NCBI RefSeq assembly: GCF_000943555.1
Contig: NZ_JTDV01000002.1
Span: 1 to 64,000 of the forward strand
Length of the DNA: 64,000 bases
Direction of reading: 5' to 3'
From: Neotamlana nanhaiensis
Lineage (GTDB): Bacteria; Bacteroidota; Bacteroidia; Flavobacteriales; Flavobacteriaceae
Part shown: positions 18,101 to 25,581 of the stretch, one piece after another
Numbering within the stretch: position 1 is the stretch's first letter
Layout of the letters: each line of letters starts with the position of its first letter
Translations under genes and position numbers: made by a program
Notes under the pieces: generated by a model
What the model saw: only the letters and a program-made list of their open reading frames with translations
Databases searched by the model: none
What the model was told of the DNA's origin: nothing

Positions 18101-19486
18101 TAAAGTGTCGTTAACACGGTTTTCATCCTCTTGATTATGGCGCATGATTTCGACATATAAATCGTCACCAAACTGTTCTTTCCACCAAATTAAGGCTTCT
18201 TCTGCTTGATTTTCACCAATATTCAACACTTTACTAGGCACTTCTCCGTAAAGGTTACCGGTTAAAACAATGATGTCTTCTTTGTATTGTTCAATCAGTT
18301 TTTTATCGATACGAGGCACATAATAAAACCCATCGACAAAGGCACAAGACGATAATTTTGCTAAATTGTGATAGCCATTTTTATTTTTAGCTATTAAAAC
18401 AATTTGATAACCGTTGTCCTTTCTGGTTTTATCTGCATGATTTTCACAAACAAAAAACTCACACCCAACAATGGGTTTTATAAGTTTCTTGTTGGTAGGT
18501 TGGCCACTTTCTTCTGCTGCTTTTATGGCCGCTTCAATACCTTTATTTTGATTATTTACAGCGTTTATAAAATGGAATGCCCCCATCATGTTACCATGAT
18601 CTGTTAGCGCTACGGCGGGCATGTTATGAGATGCGGCAGCCGAAACCAAATCGGGGATACTCATGGTAGATTGCAGTACCGAGAATTGCGAATGGTTATG
18701 CAGATGTACAAAATCGACTTCGGTAACATCAACATCTATGGCAATATCATCAATTGGAGTTTTGGGCTCTAACTTCTCTAAACGCTTACGAATTTTATCG
18801 CTTTCTTGTTTGAGGTTGATATGCTTTAACCCAATTAAATCAATAGGTTCAGGATTTGCTTCCTTGAAACTTTTAAAATAATCGGTTTCTACATCAAGTT
18901 GCTCTTTGGTGTATTCTTCAAGACGAATAAGCTCTAAAAAACAACGTGTTGTAGCTTCAACATCGGCAGTTGCATTATGCGCTTCGGCAAACGGAACATT
19001 AAATAAAAACTCATGTAACTCGGTTAATGTTGGTAATTTAAATTTACCACCACGACCACCTGGTATTTTACAAAGTTCGGCTGTATGTTCTGTACAGGTA
19101 TCGAGTACTGGCAATTCTTGCAATGGGTTTTCCACAGCTTCTCGTACAAATTCGGCACCCATAATATTTAAATCGAACTTTACATTTTGCCCAACTACAA
19201 ATTTGGTTTTACTTAAAGCGATATTAAACTTTTCTAAAACTTCGGCAAGTGGCACGCCTTGTTCTGCTGCCAATTCGGTAGAAATACCGTGAATTTTTTC
19301 GGCGTCGTAAGGAATATTGAACCCATCTGGTTGCACCAAATAATCTTGACTTTCTATACAGTTACCCATAGCATCGTGCAATTGCCATGCAATTTGTATA
19401 CACCTTGGCCAATTATCGACATCGGTAATGGGTGCATCCCAACGCTTTGGTAATCCGGTAGTTTCTGTATCGAAAATTAAGTACAT
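15107..19486 (-). CDS. dnaE: Replicative DNA polymerase III alpha subunit with N-terminal 3'-5' exonuclease
   Basis: The protein has 1459 residues. Residues 1 to about 185 form a DEDDh proofreading exonuclease: D6 and E8 in FDTETTGLP, D104 in KFDLN, H170 and D175 in AHNATADVEAT. A linker leads to the PHP domain starting near residue 258 (FVHLHNHSQFSVL). The C-family catalytic core includes MPDIDIDFDDEGRGRVMEYV near residues 684-704, and VYQEQVMLLSQKLAGF and helix-hairpin-helix segments follow. A C-terminal OB fold (ELVFGGVVTDVQHRVS) closes it. The built-in exonuclease is typical of Bacteroidota DnaE. A second alpha subunit lacking this domain is at 53946-56984. Confidence 0.96.
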   Translation of the reverse strand: MYLIFDTETTGLPKRWDAPITDVDNWPRCIQIAWQLHDAMGNCIESQDYLVQPDGFNIPYDAEKIHGISTELAAEQGVPLAEVLEKFNIALSKTKFVVGQNVKFDLNIMGAEFVREAVENPLQELPVLDTCTEHTAELCKIPGGRGGKFKLPTLTELHEFLFNVPFAEAHNATADVEATTRCFLELIRLEEYTKEQLDVETDYFKSFKEANPEPIDLIGLKHINLKQESDKIRKRLEKLEPKTPIDDIAIDVDVTEVDFVHLHNHSQFSVLQSTMSIPDLVSAAASHNMPAVALTDHGNMMGAFHFINAVNNQNKGIEAAIKAAEESGQPTNKKLIKPIVGCEFFVCENHADKTRKDNGYQIVLIAKNKNGYHNLAKLSSCAFVDGFYYVPRIDKKLIEQYKEDIIVLTGNLYGEVPSKVLNIGENQAEEALIWWKEQFGDDLYVEIMRHNQEDENRVNDTLVKLARKHDVKLVATNNTYYQKQTDANAHDILLCVKDGEKQATPIGRGRGYRYGLPNQEYYFKSSDEMKEIFKDLPDAIANTEDIVNKIEAFQLARDVLLPAFDIPEQFRHEDDLKDGGKRGENAYLRHLVYEGAKKRYGEPLNEEVTERLDFELDVIENTGYPGYFLIVEDFIREARNMDVSVGPGRGSAAGSVAAYCLWITNIDPMKYDLLFERFLNPDRVSMPDIDIDFDDEGRGRVMEYVINKYGANQVAQIITYGTMAAKSSIRDTARVLDLPLFDADRIAKLIPNMSKLNKIFGLDEKALAGKFRAEELEKVNELLNISEGADLEAKTVNTARMLEGSVRNTGIHACGVIITPDDITKFVPVSVAKDSDLYVTQFDNSVVESAGLLKMDFLGLKTLTLIKDTVKIVKARHDVQLDPESFPLDDEKTYALFQRGETVGVFQYESPGMQKHLRDLKPTVFEDLIAMNALYRPGPMEYIPSFVRRKHGDEEIEYDLPAMEEYLKETYGITVYQEQVMLLSQKLAGFTKGEADVLRKAMGKKQIAVLDKMKPKFIEQASANGHDAKILEKVWKDWEAFASYAFNKSHSTCYAWIAYQTAYLKAHYPAEYMAAVLSNNMNDIKTITFFMEECKRMKLDVLGPSVNESYYKFSVNNDGAVRFGMGAIKGVGHGAVMTIVDNRKEDGEYRSIFDLAKRIDLRAANKKAFENLAYAGGFDCFSDTHRAQYFHKETDLTFLEMVIKYAQKHKENENSAQVSLFGEASDVQIAEPTIPPCEDWGTMEKLSKEREVVGIYISGHPLDDFKTEMKTFCNATVGMFNNLEPYVNRELVFGGVVTDVQHRVSKQGKGWGMFTIEDYTDSYEFRIFGEDYLKFRHFLMINNFVFVKSFVREGWTNKDTGKKSDPRIQFNSFQLLQDVMEQYAKKLSLQLDINDLKEQKITALRELFHLHPGNQALTFLVYDTKEKIKLTMPSRRQKVKVSQELLDELQTLDVRFKLN

Positions 19487-19599
19487 TCCTTAAAATTTAT
19501 GAGTTGTTTTGTAACGCTGATGTTTGAAAAAACGAGTTTATAAAAATACATAGAATTTCGGCTTTTTTTACAGGAACTTGTTATGAGTTTTAAACAATA

Positions 19600-19637
19600 A
19601 AAAAACGCAACCCGAAATTAATCGAGCTGCGTTTTTT
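19600..19637 (-). terminator. Terminator of the DUF2383 gene
   Basis: AAAAAACGCA (19600-19609) pairs with TGCGTTTTTT (19628-19637). It lies 25 nt past the stop of the gene at 19663-20112 and upstream of dnaE. Confidence 0.8.
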
Positions 19638-19662
19638 CAAACTAACTAACCAACCAAATAGT

Positions 19663-20112
19663 TTATGAAACTAAATGTTCTTTTAACTTTTCACTATTAA
19701 TTGCCTCCTGTATCGCGTTTTTCTGATTAAACAGCATTGCATCAATACTTGGTGGCAAAGTTCTGTCTTTTAAAACATCATTATATTCTTTTAAACTTGC
19801 CTCCTCTCCTCTAATAGCTTCTTCTAAAATGGCTTCTTCATCATTTGATGAGAATAACGATTTTAAACTCATCCAGTTTCTGTGCATCGTTCCTTTAAAG
19901 CTTCCGGAATCTTTAGGGGTTTCGCCATAACGTAAAATTTCTGTTCGAATTTGTTTTGCAAACTCGCTACGCTCCGTGGCTCTTCGTCTAAAAAATATTT
20001 TTAAATCTGTACTATCAACATTATCAGCCGCATTTAAATAACCTTTTTCGGCATCATAATTTTTAATTAATAGTTCATTTAACTTGTTCGAAATTTCTTC
20101 TGTATACTTCAT
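19663..20112 (-). CDS. Ferritin-like four-helix protein, DUF2383/PA2169 family (paralogue 1)
   Basis: The protein has 149 residues from the ATG at 20112-20110. The open frame extends to 20184, but paralogues start at this Met (MKYTEEISNKLNELL). The sequence is nearly all helical and shows the family features NYDAEKGYLNAADNV, FFRRRATERSEFAKQIRTEI, GETPKDSGSFKGTMHRNWM and EEAIRGEEASLKEYNDVL, i.e. two E-x-x-R/H-type helices as in rubrerythrin/ferritin-like bundles. Function is unproven; stress or metal-related roles have been proposed. It is the copy closest to the family consensus of the four in this region. Confidence 0.85.
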   Translation of the reverse strand: MKYTEEISNKLNELLIKNYDAEKGYLNAADNVDSTDLKIFFRRRATERSEFAKQIRTEILRYGETPKDSGSFKGTMHRNWMSLKSLFSSNDEEAILEEAIRGEEASLKEYNDVLKDRTLPPSIDAMLFNQKNAIQEAINSEKLKEHLVS

Positions 20113-20374
20113 AATCATAATCATTTTAAATTTCTCATGTTCTATTTTTTGATTTTTTTCAGAATTTAATCTGAGTATGTCCATTTCCTATTGAACACAA
20201 ATAAATAAGCAATGAACGAAGATTTTAAAACTTATCTCTATCTTGTTTTTAAATCCAAAGTAAAGATACCCAAAAAGAGAGGCGCTGTCAAGCACTTTAA
20301 CAAGGTTTATAATAGCATTAAGAGAGCGTTAACATTATAAATTATGTTACTTTTACAGGATAATACACATATAA

Positions 20375-21442
20375 ATGAAACCATTATTAGTACTCGCTTT
20401 AGTTATGACGCTTTACAGCTGCAACGAAAACCAAAACACCGTTCCATTATACATTGGCACGTATACCTCTGGAGATAGTGAAGGTATTTATAAACTAAAT
20501 TTTAATACCGAAACGGGTATGCTAACAAATTTAACATTGGCAGCTACGATTGGCAATCCATCGTTTATAGCTTACAGCCCAAACCAAAAATATATGTATG
20601 CTGTAAACGAAGCCGACCACGGCACAGTATCATCCTTTAGAATTACCGAAACAGGACATTTAACCTTAATAAATACGGTAAAAAGTTTTGGAGGCGCACC
20701 TTGTCATATTTCTGTAAACGATTCTGGCACCAAACTCGCAGCATCAAACTACAGCGGTGGTAATATTGCGCTATATGATATAAATGAAGATGGTAGCCTA
20801 ACCGAAGCATCTCAAGTATTTGATCATAATTTACCAAACGAAAAGTCGCATGCGCATTCGGCACAGTTTTTTAAAGACGTGCTTTTTGTTGCCGATTTAG
20901 GCCGCAATGCCATGTACAAATACATAAAAAATGACACCGATGCTTATACACTAAAAGATTCATCATTTATAAAAATGACGCCTAACGCTGGCCCAAGACA
21001 CTTTACGTTTACAAAAAATGCCGATTTTATTTATGTTATTAATGAATATGCAAGCACCATTACAGCAGCAAAGAAAACCGGCAACACTTATGAGGTTATT
21101 AGTAATACCTCTACACTTGCTGATGGTTTTACCGACCGAAATGACTGCGCCGATATACATCTTTCTAACAACGAGGAATTTTTATACGGTTCCAATCGTG
21201 GTGAAAACACCATAGCTGTTTTTAGAAGAGACCTCATAAATGGCAACATTACTAAAATACAAAATGCGTCGGTGCATGGTAATTGGCCTAGAAACTTTAC
21301 ACTATCGCCAGATGGAAAATTTTTATTGGTAGCCAACCAAAAGAGCGATAACATTTCCGTTTTTAAAATAAACGACAACGACGGCACACTTAGTTTTTTG
21401 CATGATATAAATATACCAACTCCAGTTTGTCTTTTATTTTAG
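20375..21442 (+). CDS. Lactonase family lipoprotein (6-phosphogluconolactonase-like beta-propeller)
   Basis: The protein has 355 residues. LALVMTLYSC is a lipobox (Cys16), so it is exported and lipid-anchored, unlike the cytoplasmic E. coli Pgl. The body is a seven-bladed propeller of the YbhE/Lactonase family: YIGTYTSGDSEGIY at the start, repeated FIAYSPNQKYMYAVNE-type blades, GAPCHISVNDSG, LGRNAMYKY, NAGPRHFTF, NWPRNFTLSPDGKFLLVANQ. Members hydrolyse sugar lactones or carboxymuconolactone-type substrates. The membrane location suggests an extracytoplasmic sugar lactone; the substrate is not known. It stands alone between the DUF2383 gene and rpsP. Confidence 0.87.
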   Translation: MKPLLVLALVMTLYSCNENQNTVPLYIGTYTSGDSEGIYKLNFNTETGMLTNLTLAATIGNPSFIAYSPNQKYMYAVNEADHGTVSSFRITETGHLTLINTVKSFGGAPCHISVNDSGTKLAASNYSGGNIALYDINEDGSLTEASQVFDHNLPNEKSHAHSAQFFKDVLFVADLGRNAMYKYIKNDTDAYTLKDSSFIKMTPNAGPRHFTFTKNADFIYVINEYASTITAAKKTGNTYEVISNTSTLADGFTDRNDCADIHLSNNEEFLYGSNRGENTIAVFRRDLINGNITKIQNASVHGNWPRNFTLSPDGKFLLVANQKSDNISVFKINDNDGTLSFLHDINIPTPVCLLF

Positions 21443-21450
21443 TTAAATGC

Positions 21451-21480
21451 TTGAAAATTAAAAATATTAGAGTATATTTG
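21451..21480 (+). promoter_or_regulatory. Promoter of rpsP
   Basis: TTG (21451-21453), 19 nt, then TATATTTG (21473-21480) is an exact Bacteroidota promoter. The leader that follows contains the small hairpin GAGGT/ACCTC with loop CGCGA (21499-21513) before the ATG at 21529, which could fold over the translation start region. Confidence 0.75.
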
Positions 21481-21528
21481 CGCCCTCATTAATAACCCGA
21501 GGTCGCGAACCTCAATTAATTAATTATT

Positions 21529-22041
21529 ATGCCTGTAAAAATTAGATTACAAAGACACGGTAAAAAAGGAAAACCTTATTACTGGATTGTTGCTGCCGAT
21601 GCACGCGCCAAAAGAGATGGTAAATACCTAGAAAAATTAGGTGCTTACAACCCTAACACAAACCCTGCAACTGTAGAGTTAGATGTTGATGGTGCTGTAA
21701 AGTGGTTACAAAATGGTGCACAACCAACAGATACTGCTAAAGCTATTTTATCTTATAAAGGCGCTTTACTTAAAAAGCATTTAGCTGGTGGTGTTGCAAA
21801 AGGTGCTTTAACCGAAGAGCAAGCTGAAGAAAAATTCAACGCTTGGTTACAAGAAAAAGAAGCTAAAGTTCAAGCTAAATCTGAAGGTTTAAGTGAAGCA
21901 CAAGCTAAAGCTAAAGCTGAAGCTCTTGCTGCTGAAAAAGCTGTAAACGAAGCTAGAATAGCTGCTGCCGCTCCTGTTGTTGAAGAAGCTGCTGAAGAAA
22001 GTGCAGACGTTGAAGCTGAAGCTAGCAACGAAGAAGAATAA
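21529..22041 (+). CDS. rpsP: 30S ribosomal protein S16
   Basis: The protein has 170 residues. The first 80 or so are canonical S16 ([54 protein letters not shown]). The rest is a charged Ala/Glu/Lys helix ending in an acidic tail ([15 protein letters not shown]), an extension common in Bacteroidota and absent from the roughly 82-residue E. coli protein. It precedes rimM as in most bacteria, though a terminator and repeat hairpins lie between them. Confidence 0.97.
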   Translation: MPVKIRLQRHGKKGKPYYWIVAADARAKRDGKYLEKLGAYNPNTNPATVELDVDGAVKWLQNGAQPTDTAKAILSYKGALLKKHLAGGVAKGALTEEQAEEKFNAWLQEKEAKVQAKSEGLSEAQAKAKAEALAAEKAVNEARIAAAAPVVEEAAEESADVEAEASNEEE

Positions 22042-22065
22042 AAAACATTTATTTTTTATACTTTT

Positions 22066-22096
22066 AAACTCCGATACGATGTGTCGGAGTTTTTTT
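22066..22096 (+). terminator. Terminator or attenuator between rpsP and rimM
   Basis: AAACTCCGA (22066-22074) and TCGGAGTTT (22084-22092) form a 9-bp stem followed by more T. It would let S16 be made in excess of RimM, with rimM served by read-through or its own promoter. Confidence 0.8.
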
Positions 22097-22166
22097 ATTC
22101 CCACGAAAGTGGGAATCTAAATCAATAATAAATTTCTCAAAAAAAGATTTCCGCATACGCGGAAAT
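22097..22166. repeat. Two REP-like hairpins in the rpsP-rimM gap
   Basis: ATTCCCAC-GAAA-GTGGGAAT (22097-22116) and ATTTCCGC-atac-GCGGAAAT (22147-22166) are two perfect 8-bp hairpins with 4-nt loops. They resemble short palindromes scattered between flavobacterial genes. Related sequence occurs at 32118-32134 and inside trmB at 38206-38219. Confidence 0.6.
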
Positions 22167-22186
22167 AGAAAAAGAAGACCTTTTCT

Positions 22187-22711
22187 ATGAAAAAAGAAGA
22201 TTGTTTCTACTTAGGAAAAATAGTTAAAAAATACAGTTTTAAAGGTGAGGTTTTAGCTAAACTAGACACCGACGAACCTGATATTTATCAAAACATGGAT
22301 GCTGTATTTTTAGAGCTTAAAAACAATTTAATTCCTTTTTTTGTAGAACAAGCTCAATTACACAAAACCGAGCTACTACGTCTAAAATTTGAAGATGTAG
22401 ATACCGAGGCAGATGCCGAATCTATTTTAAAATGCGACCTGTATTTGCCGCTAGATTTATTACCAAAGCTTGACGACGATAAATTCTATTTCCATGAAAT
22501 TATTGGCTTTATGGTAACCGATAAAAATTTTGGTGAAGTAGGTATTATTAAAGCTATAAACGACACAACCGCTCAGGCACTTTTTGAAATTGACAGAAAC
22601 GGAAAAGAAATTTTAATTCCAATGAACGACGCGTTTATTATTAAAGTTGACAAAAACAAAAAAACCATCGAGGTAAATACTCCCGATGGCTTAATAGATT
22701 TATATTTGTAA
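22187..22711 (+). CDS. rimM: 16S rRNA processing factor RimM
   Basis: The protein has 174 residues, the usual length. RimM assists maturation of the 30S head and binds S19. The N-terminal beta-barrel is visible as FYLGKIVKKYSFKGEVLAKLDTD, the central part as LKFEDVDTEADAESILKCDLYLPLDLL, and the PRC-barrel-like C-terminal half as FYFHEIIGFMVTDKNFGEVG and ILIPMNDAFIIKVD. It follows rpsP by 145 nt and overlaps nothing. trmD and rplS, often next in other bacteria, are not here. Confidence 0.95.
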   Translation: MKKEDCFYLGKIVKKYSFKGEVLAKLDTDEPDIYQNMDAVFLELKNNLIPFFVEQAQLHKTELLRLKFEDVDTEADAESILKCDLYLPLDLLPKLDDDKFYFHEIIGFMVTDKNFGEVGIIKAINDTTAQALFEIDRNGKEILIPMNDAFIIKVDKNKKTIEVNTPDGLIDLYL

Positions 22712-22718
22712 TTACAGT

Positions 22719-23192
22719 TTAAACTGCAATTTTGTTTCTTGAGCAAGAATCTTTATAAACATTTATTGCATAAAGCGTCATTACTAAATTCTCTTTTTGC
22801 TTTTTTAAAGTCGACTCTAATTTTTCAGAGAAATCAAACTTATTTATAACAGCTTGGTATCTTTCAATATCCATCATTTGAATTTTACCTATTTCTGTGA
22901 AAATAAATTCTTCATTATTCGAAGCCTTTATATTTTTAAGAATTTCGTTTAAACCATATCCAATTGTTAATGGTACAGTTACTTCAGGATATTCAGGAAC
23001 ACTACCTTGATCTCTAATAGCACTGTCTAAAGCTTTAATAAACTGACTTCTATCGTGGCTTATTAACCTTAAAAATTTAGCAACCGAGTCGCTTTCAATA
23101 GCTTCGGCCGTATTAATAAACGCCCTTTCCGTATTAAAGTTTAAAGTTAGTAACTTGTTTAGGTGTGCTGTAATTTCTGGAGAATTTTTCAT
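22719..23192 (-). CDS. Ferritin-like four-helix protein, DUF2383-like (paralogue 2)
   Basis: The protein has 157 residues and is all-helical. It aligns by eye with the copies at 23361 and 24091: ITAHLNKLLTLNFNTERAFINTAEAIES, then FLRLISHDRSQFIKALDSAIRDQGSVP and IGKIQMMDIERYQAVINKF. The ER-type residues of paralogue 1 are only partly kept (NTERAF, HDRSQF), so metal binding may be altered. It converges on rimM with only 7 nt between stops, and has its own ATG at 23192-23190. Function unknown. Confidence 0.72.
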   Translation of the reverse strand: MKNSPEITAHLNKLLTLNFNTERAFINTAEAIESDSVAKFLRLISHDRSQFIKALDSAIRDQGSVPEYPEVTVPLTIGYGLNEILKNIKASNNEEFIFTEIGKIQMMDIERYQAVINKFDFSEKLESTLKKQKENLVMTLYAINVYKDSCSRNKIAV

Positions 23193-23360
23193 ATTAAGCA
23201 GATTTAAGTTTGAGGTTAAAAATGTTTACAATTTAGGTTTGGTACCTGCTAAAGTAGCTAATAACTAAAATGGAACGCTTCATTAAAAACATAAATTCGA
23301 CGAAATACATCCTTAAAAAACCAAAAACATCGATAAAATGCATGTTTTTATAAAAATCAA

Positions 23361-23828
23361 CTACGAAATAGCCAATCGTCGCGCAAATAAATCTTTATGA
23401 ACCTCGATACCATAAAGCGAATTTACAATGGTATCTTTTTGCTTTTTAAGTGCAGATTCTAATTGTTCAGGAAACTCAACATTATTTAGCACTTTTTGAT
23501 ATTTTTCAATATCGGTAACTTGCATTTTACCTATTTCGGTTAAAATTTTAAGCTTATTATTTTTAGCTATAATATGTCGTAATTTGGAACTCTTTTTATT
23601 TGGAGTTGGAACAATACTATCTGGATATGTTGGGGTACCTCCTTTTTGTCTAATAGCCAAATCTAAGGCTTTAATAAATTGTTTACGCTCGTAACCCGAA
23701 ACGCGTAAAAAGTTTTTAATTACTGTACTTTCTACATTATCTATAACATCTAAAAAAGCTTTTTCTGCTTTAAAATTAACCGAGAGTAAACGGTTTAATT
23801 GCTTATTAATCTGTTCTGTATTTCTCAT
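23361..23828 (-). CDS. Ferritin-like four-helix protein, DUF2383-like (paralogue 3)
   Basis: The protein has 155 residues and is closely related to paralogue 2: KQLNRLLSVNFKAEKAFLDVIDNVES, FLRVSGYERKQFIKALDLAIRQKGGTP and IGKMQVTDIEKYQKVLNNVEF line up almost without gaps. The pair looks like a local duplication. A basic patch near residues 73-86 (PNKKSSKLRHIIAKNNK) replaces the linker of paralogue 1. The gap to paralogue 2 is 168 nt, enough for separate promoters. Confidence 0.72.
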   Translation of the reverse strand: MRNTEQINKQLNRLLSVNFKAEKAFLDVIDNVESTVIKNFLRVSGYERKQFIKALDLAIRQKGGTPTYPDSIVPTPNKKSSKLRHIIAKNNKLKILTEIGKMQVTDIEKYQKVLNNVEFPEQLESALKKQKDTIVNSLYGIEVHKDLFARRLAIS

Positions 23829-24090
23829 GGTTTAGTTGAGTTTTAAAATGCCTAAACATTTTGGTTATTAATTAAAAAAGGAGAATTCTAAATTAAGAAA
23901 AAACACCCTAAACTAAAAGTGACATAAAAGAATTGCTAATTATTAATTTATGCCTTTGTTTATACGATACAGTTAACTAATTTTTTAACCAAAAAGCCAT
24001 TTTAAATTAAAAACTGCAAAGCTTAAACAAAAAACTACACTATTAAATATTTTAAAATTACAAGTAAACTAGCTTTACCTGTAATTATTA

Positions 24091-24540
24091 TTATGCTACT
24101 ACAGCATATTCTCGTTTTAAAACACGCAACGTTGCTTGTATACTATCGCGTTGCTTTACCAATATTTTACATAGCTTTAAAGGTAAATGCGGTTGCATTA
24201 AAACTTCATTGTATTTATTAATACTATCTTGTTTTAAGTTAAAAACTTCGTCTAATAAATCGCTTTCATTTTTTACAAAAGCTAAATTTTTAAACTTAGT
24301 TTTAATTTTATAAAAGTTTTTACTCAAGGCACCTATACGTTCTGGTGTTTCGCCTAAAGCTTCAATTTCTATATTAATGCGTTTGCTAAATTCGTTTCTC
24401 TCAAGAGCACGTTCTTTAAAAAATAATCGTAAGCTGTCATCGGTTACTTCATCAATAACATCACTATAAATTTTCTCTACTTCAAAATTAACTAACAATA
24501 AATCATTAAGTTGTCCTAATATCTTTTTTACGTATCTCAT
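24091..24540 (-). CDS. Ferritin-like four-helix protein, DUF2383-like (paralogue 4)
   Basis: The protein has 149 residues, in length and pattern nearer to paralogue 1: LLVNFEVEKIYSDVIDEVTDDSLRLFF, KERALERNEFSKRINIEIEALGETPERIG and LDEVFNLKQDSINKYNEVLMQ. The GETP turn and ALER helix are kept, while the GEEA motif of paralogue 1 is replaced by LKQDS. Divergent from the methyltransferase gene at 24667. A 262-nt AT-rich gap separates it from paralogue 3, in which I see nothing specific. Confidence 0.75.
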   Translation of the reverse strand: MRYVKKILGQLNDLLLVNFEVEKIYSDVIDEVTDDSLRLFFKERALERNEFSKRINIEIEALGETPERIGALSKNFYKIKTKFKNLAFVKNESDLLDEVFNLKQDSINKYNEVLMQPHLPLKLCKILVKQRDSIQATLRVLKREYAVVA

Positions 24541-24666
24541 AGCTTATAAATTTATAGATTGTTATATTTTTATTCTCATATACTTCTATATAACTCTTTT
24601 TGGATTACGCAATTACATTTTTTAACATTTTTTTACTTTTTTAACTTAATTTTATCGAAAAAAATA

Positions 24667-25383
24667 ATGGCAAACACTCCTTTTGCATTTAAACAATTCA
24701 CAGTAAACCAAGACCAATGCGCCATGAAAATAGGTACAGATGGTGTTTTATTAGGTGCTTGGTCTAGCATAGACAACAACCCTTTTTCAGTTTTAGATAT
24801 TGGTGCGGGCACAGGTATTATTGCTTTAATGTTAGCACAACGATGTCATGCCGAAGTTATTGATGCTCTAGAAATTGATGACCAAGCCTACGAACAATGC
24901 GTGGAGAATTTCGAGCAATCACCTTGGGGAGATCGTTTGTTTTGTTACCATGCTTCATTAGAAGAATTTGCCGAAGAAATTGAAGACGAATACGATTTAA
25001 TTATTTGCAATCCGCCCTTTTATACCGAAGATTATAAAACCCAAAACGCCTCTCGCGATTTAGCACGTTTTCATGATGCAATGCCATTTGAACATCTCTT
25101 ACAAAGCGTTGCTATTTTACTTTCTGAAAATGGCATATTTTCGGTAGTTATACCCTATAAGGAAGAACAATATTTTATTGAATTAGCTGAAGACTATCTA
25201 CTTTCACCAATCAAAATTTGTCACGTAAAAGGCAATCCTGATGCCGAAATTAAAAGAAGTTTGATATCATTTTCGTTTGAAGAAACCGAAACAGAAATAG
25301 AAACTTTAACCATTGAAACCGAGCGCCATAAATACACGCCAGAATACATCGAATTAACTAAAGATTTTTATCTTAAGATGTAA
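24667..25383 (+). CDS. trmN6: tRNA1(Val) adenine-37 N6-methyltransferase (TrmN6/YfiC family)
   Basis: The protein has 238 residues from the ATG at 24667; the open frame extends upstream, but MANTPFAFKQFTVNQDQCAMKIGTDGVLLGAW is the conserved family start. The SAM site is VLDIGAGTGIIALMLAQR and the N6-adenine catalytic motif is NPPFY, with the ASRDLARFHDAMPFEHLL segment typical of YfiC. It methylates A37 of tRNA-Val1 in E. coli; the tRNA target here is presumed. The upstream gap is very T-rich. Confidence 0.9.
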   Translation: MANTPFAFKQFTVNQDQCAMKIGTDGVLLGAWSSIDNNPFSVLDIGAGTGIIALMLAQRCHAEVIDALEIDDQAYEQCVENFEQSPWGDRLFCYHASLEEFAEEIEDEYDLIICNPPFYTEDYKTQNASRDLARFHDAMPFEHLLQSVAILLSENGIFSVVIPYKEEQYFIELAEDYLLSPIKICHVKGNPDAEIKRSLISFSFEETETEIETLTIETERHKYTPEYIELTKDFYLKM

Positions 25384-25445
25384 GAATTTAAAATCTTATG
25401 ATAGCATTACCATAAGCTCCACAAAAAAATTGAGGATACAATAAA

Positions 25446-25473
25446 GATGCTTCGACTGCGCTCAGCATGACAG
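25446..25473. repeat. Short dispersed palindromic repeat (TTCGACTGCGCTCAGCATGACA type)
   Basis: GATGCTTCGACTGCGCTCAGCATGACAG-like sequence contains ATGCT/AGCAT arms (25447-25451 and 25464-25468). Nearly the same phrase occurs as a common intergenic repeat in many Bacteroidota genomes, as I recall it. One copy here. Confidence 0.5.
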
Positions 25474-25581
25474 CAACAAACGGATATATAACTGAAAGAA
25501 TTAAACATTTCACAAAACAACCTGTATTCTATTAAATATTTTAAATAAATTTGTTTGAAACCTGAATAATTTCAAAAAAAC

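Noticed and set aside
20113-20184. 24-codon N-terminal extension of DUF2383 paralogue 1
   Set aside because: The other three copies begin at the position of the internal Met, and the extension has no family resemblance.
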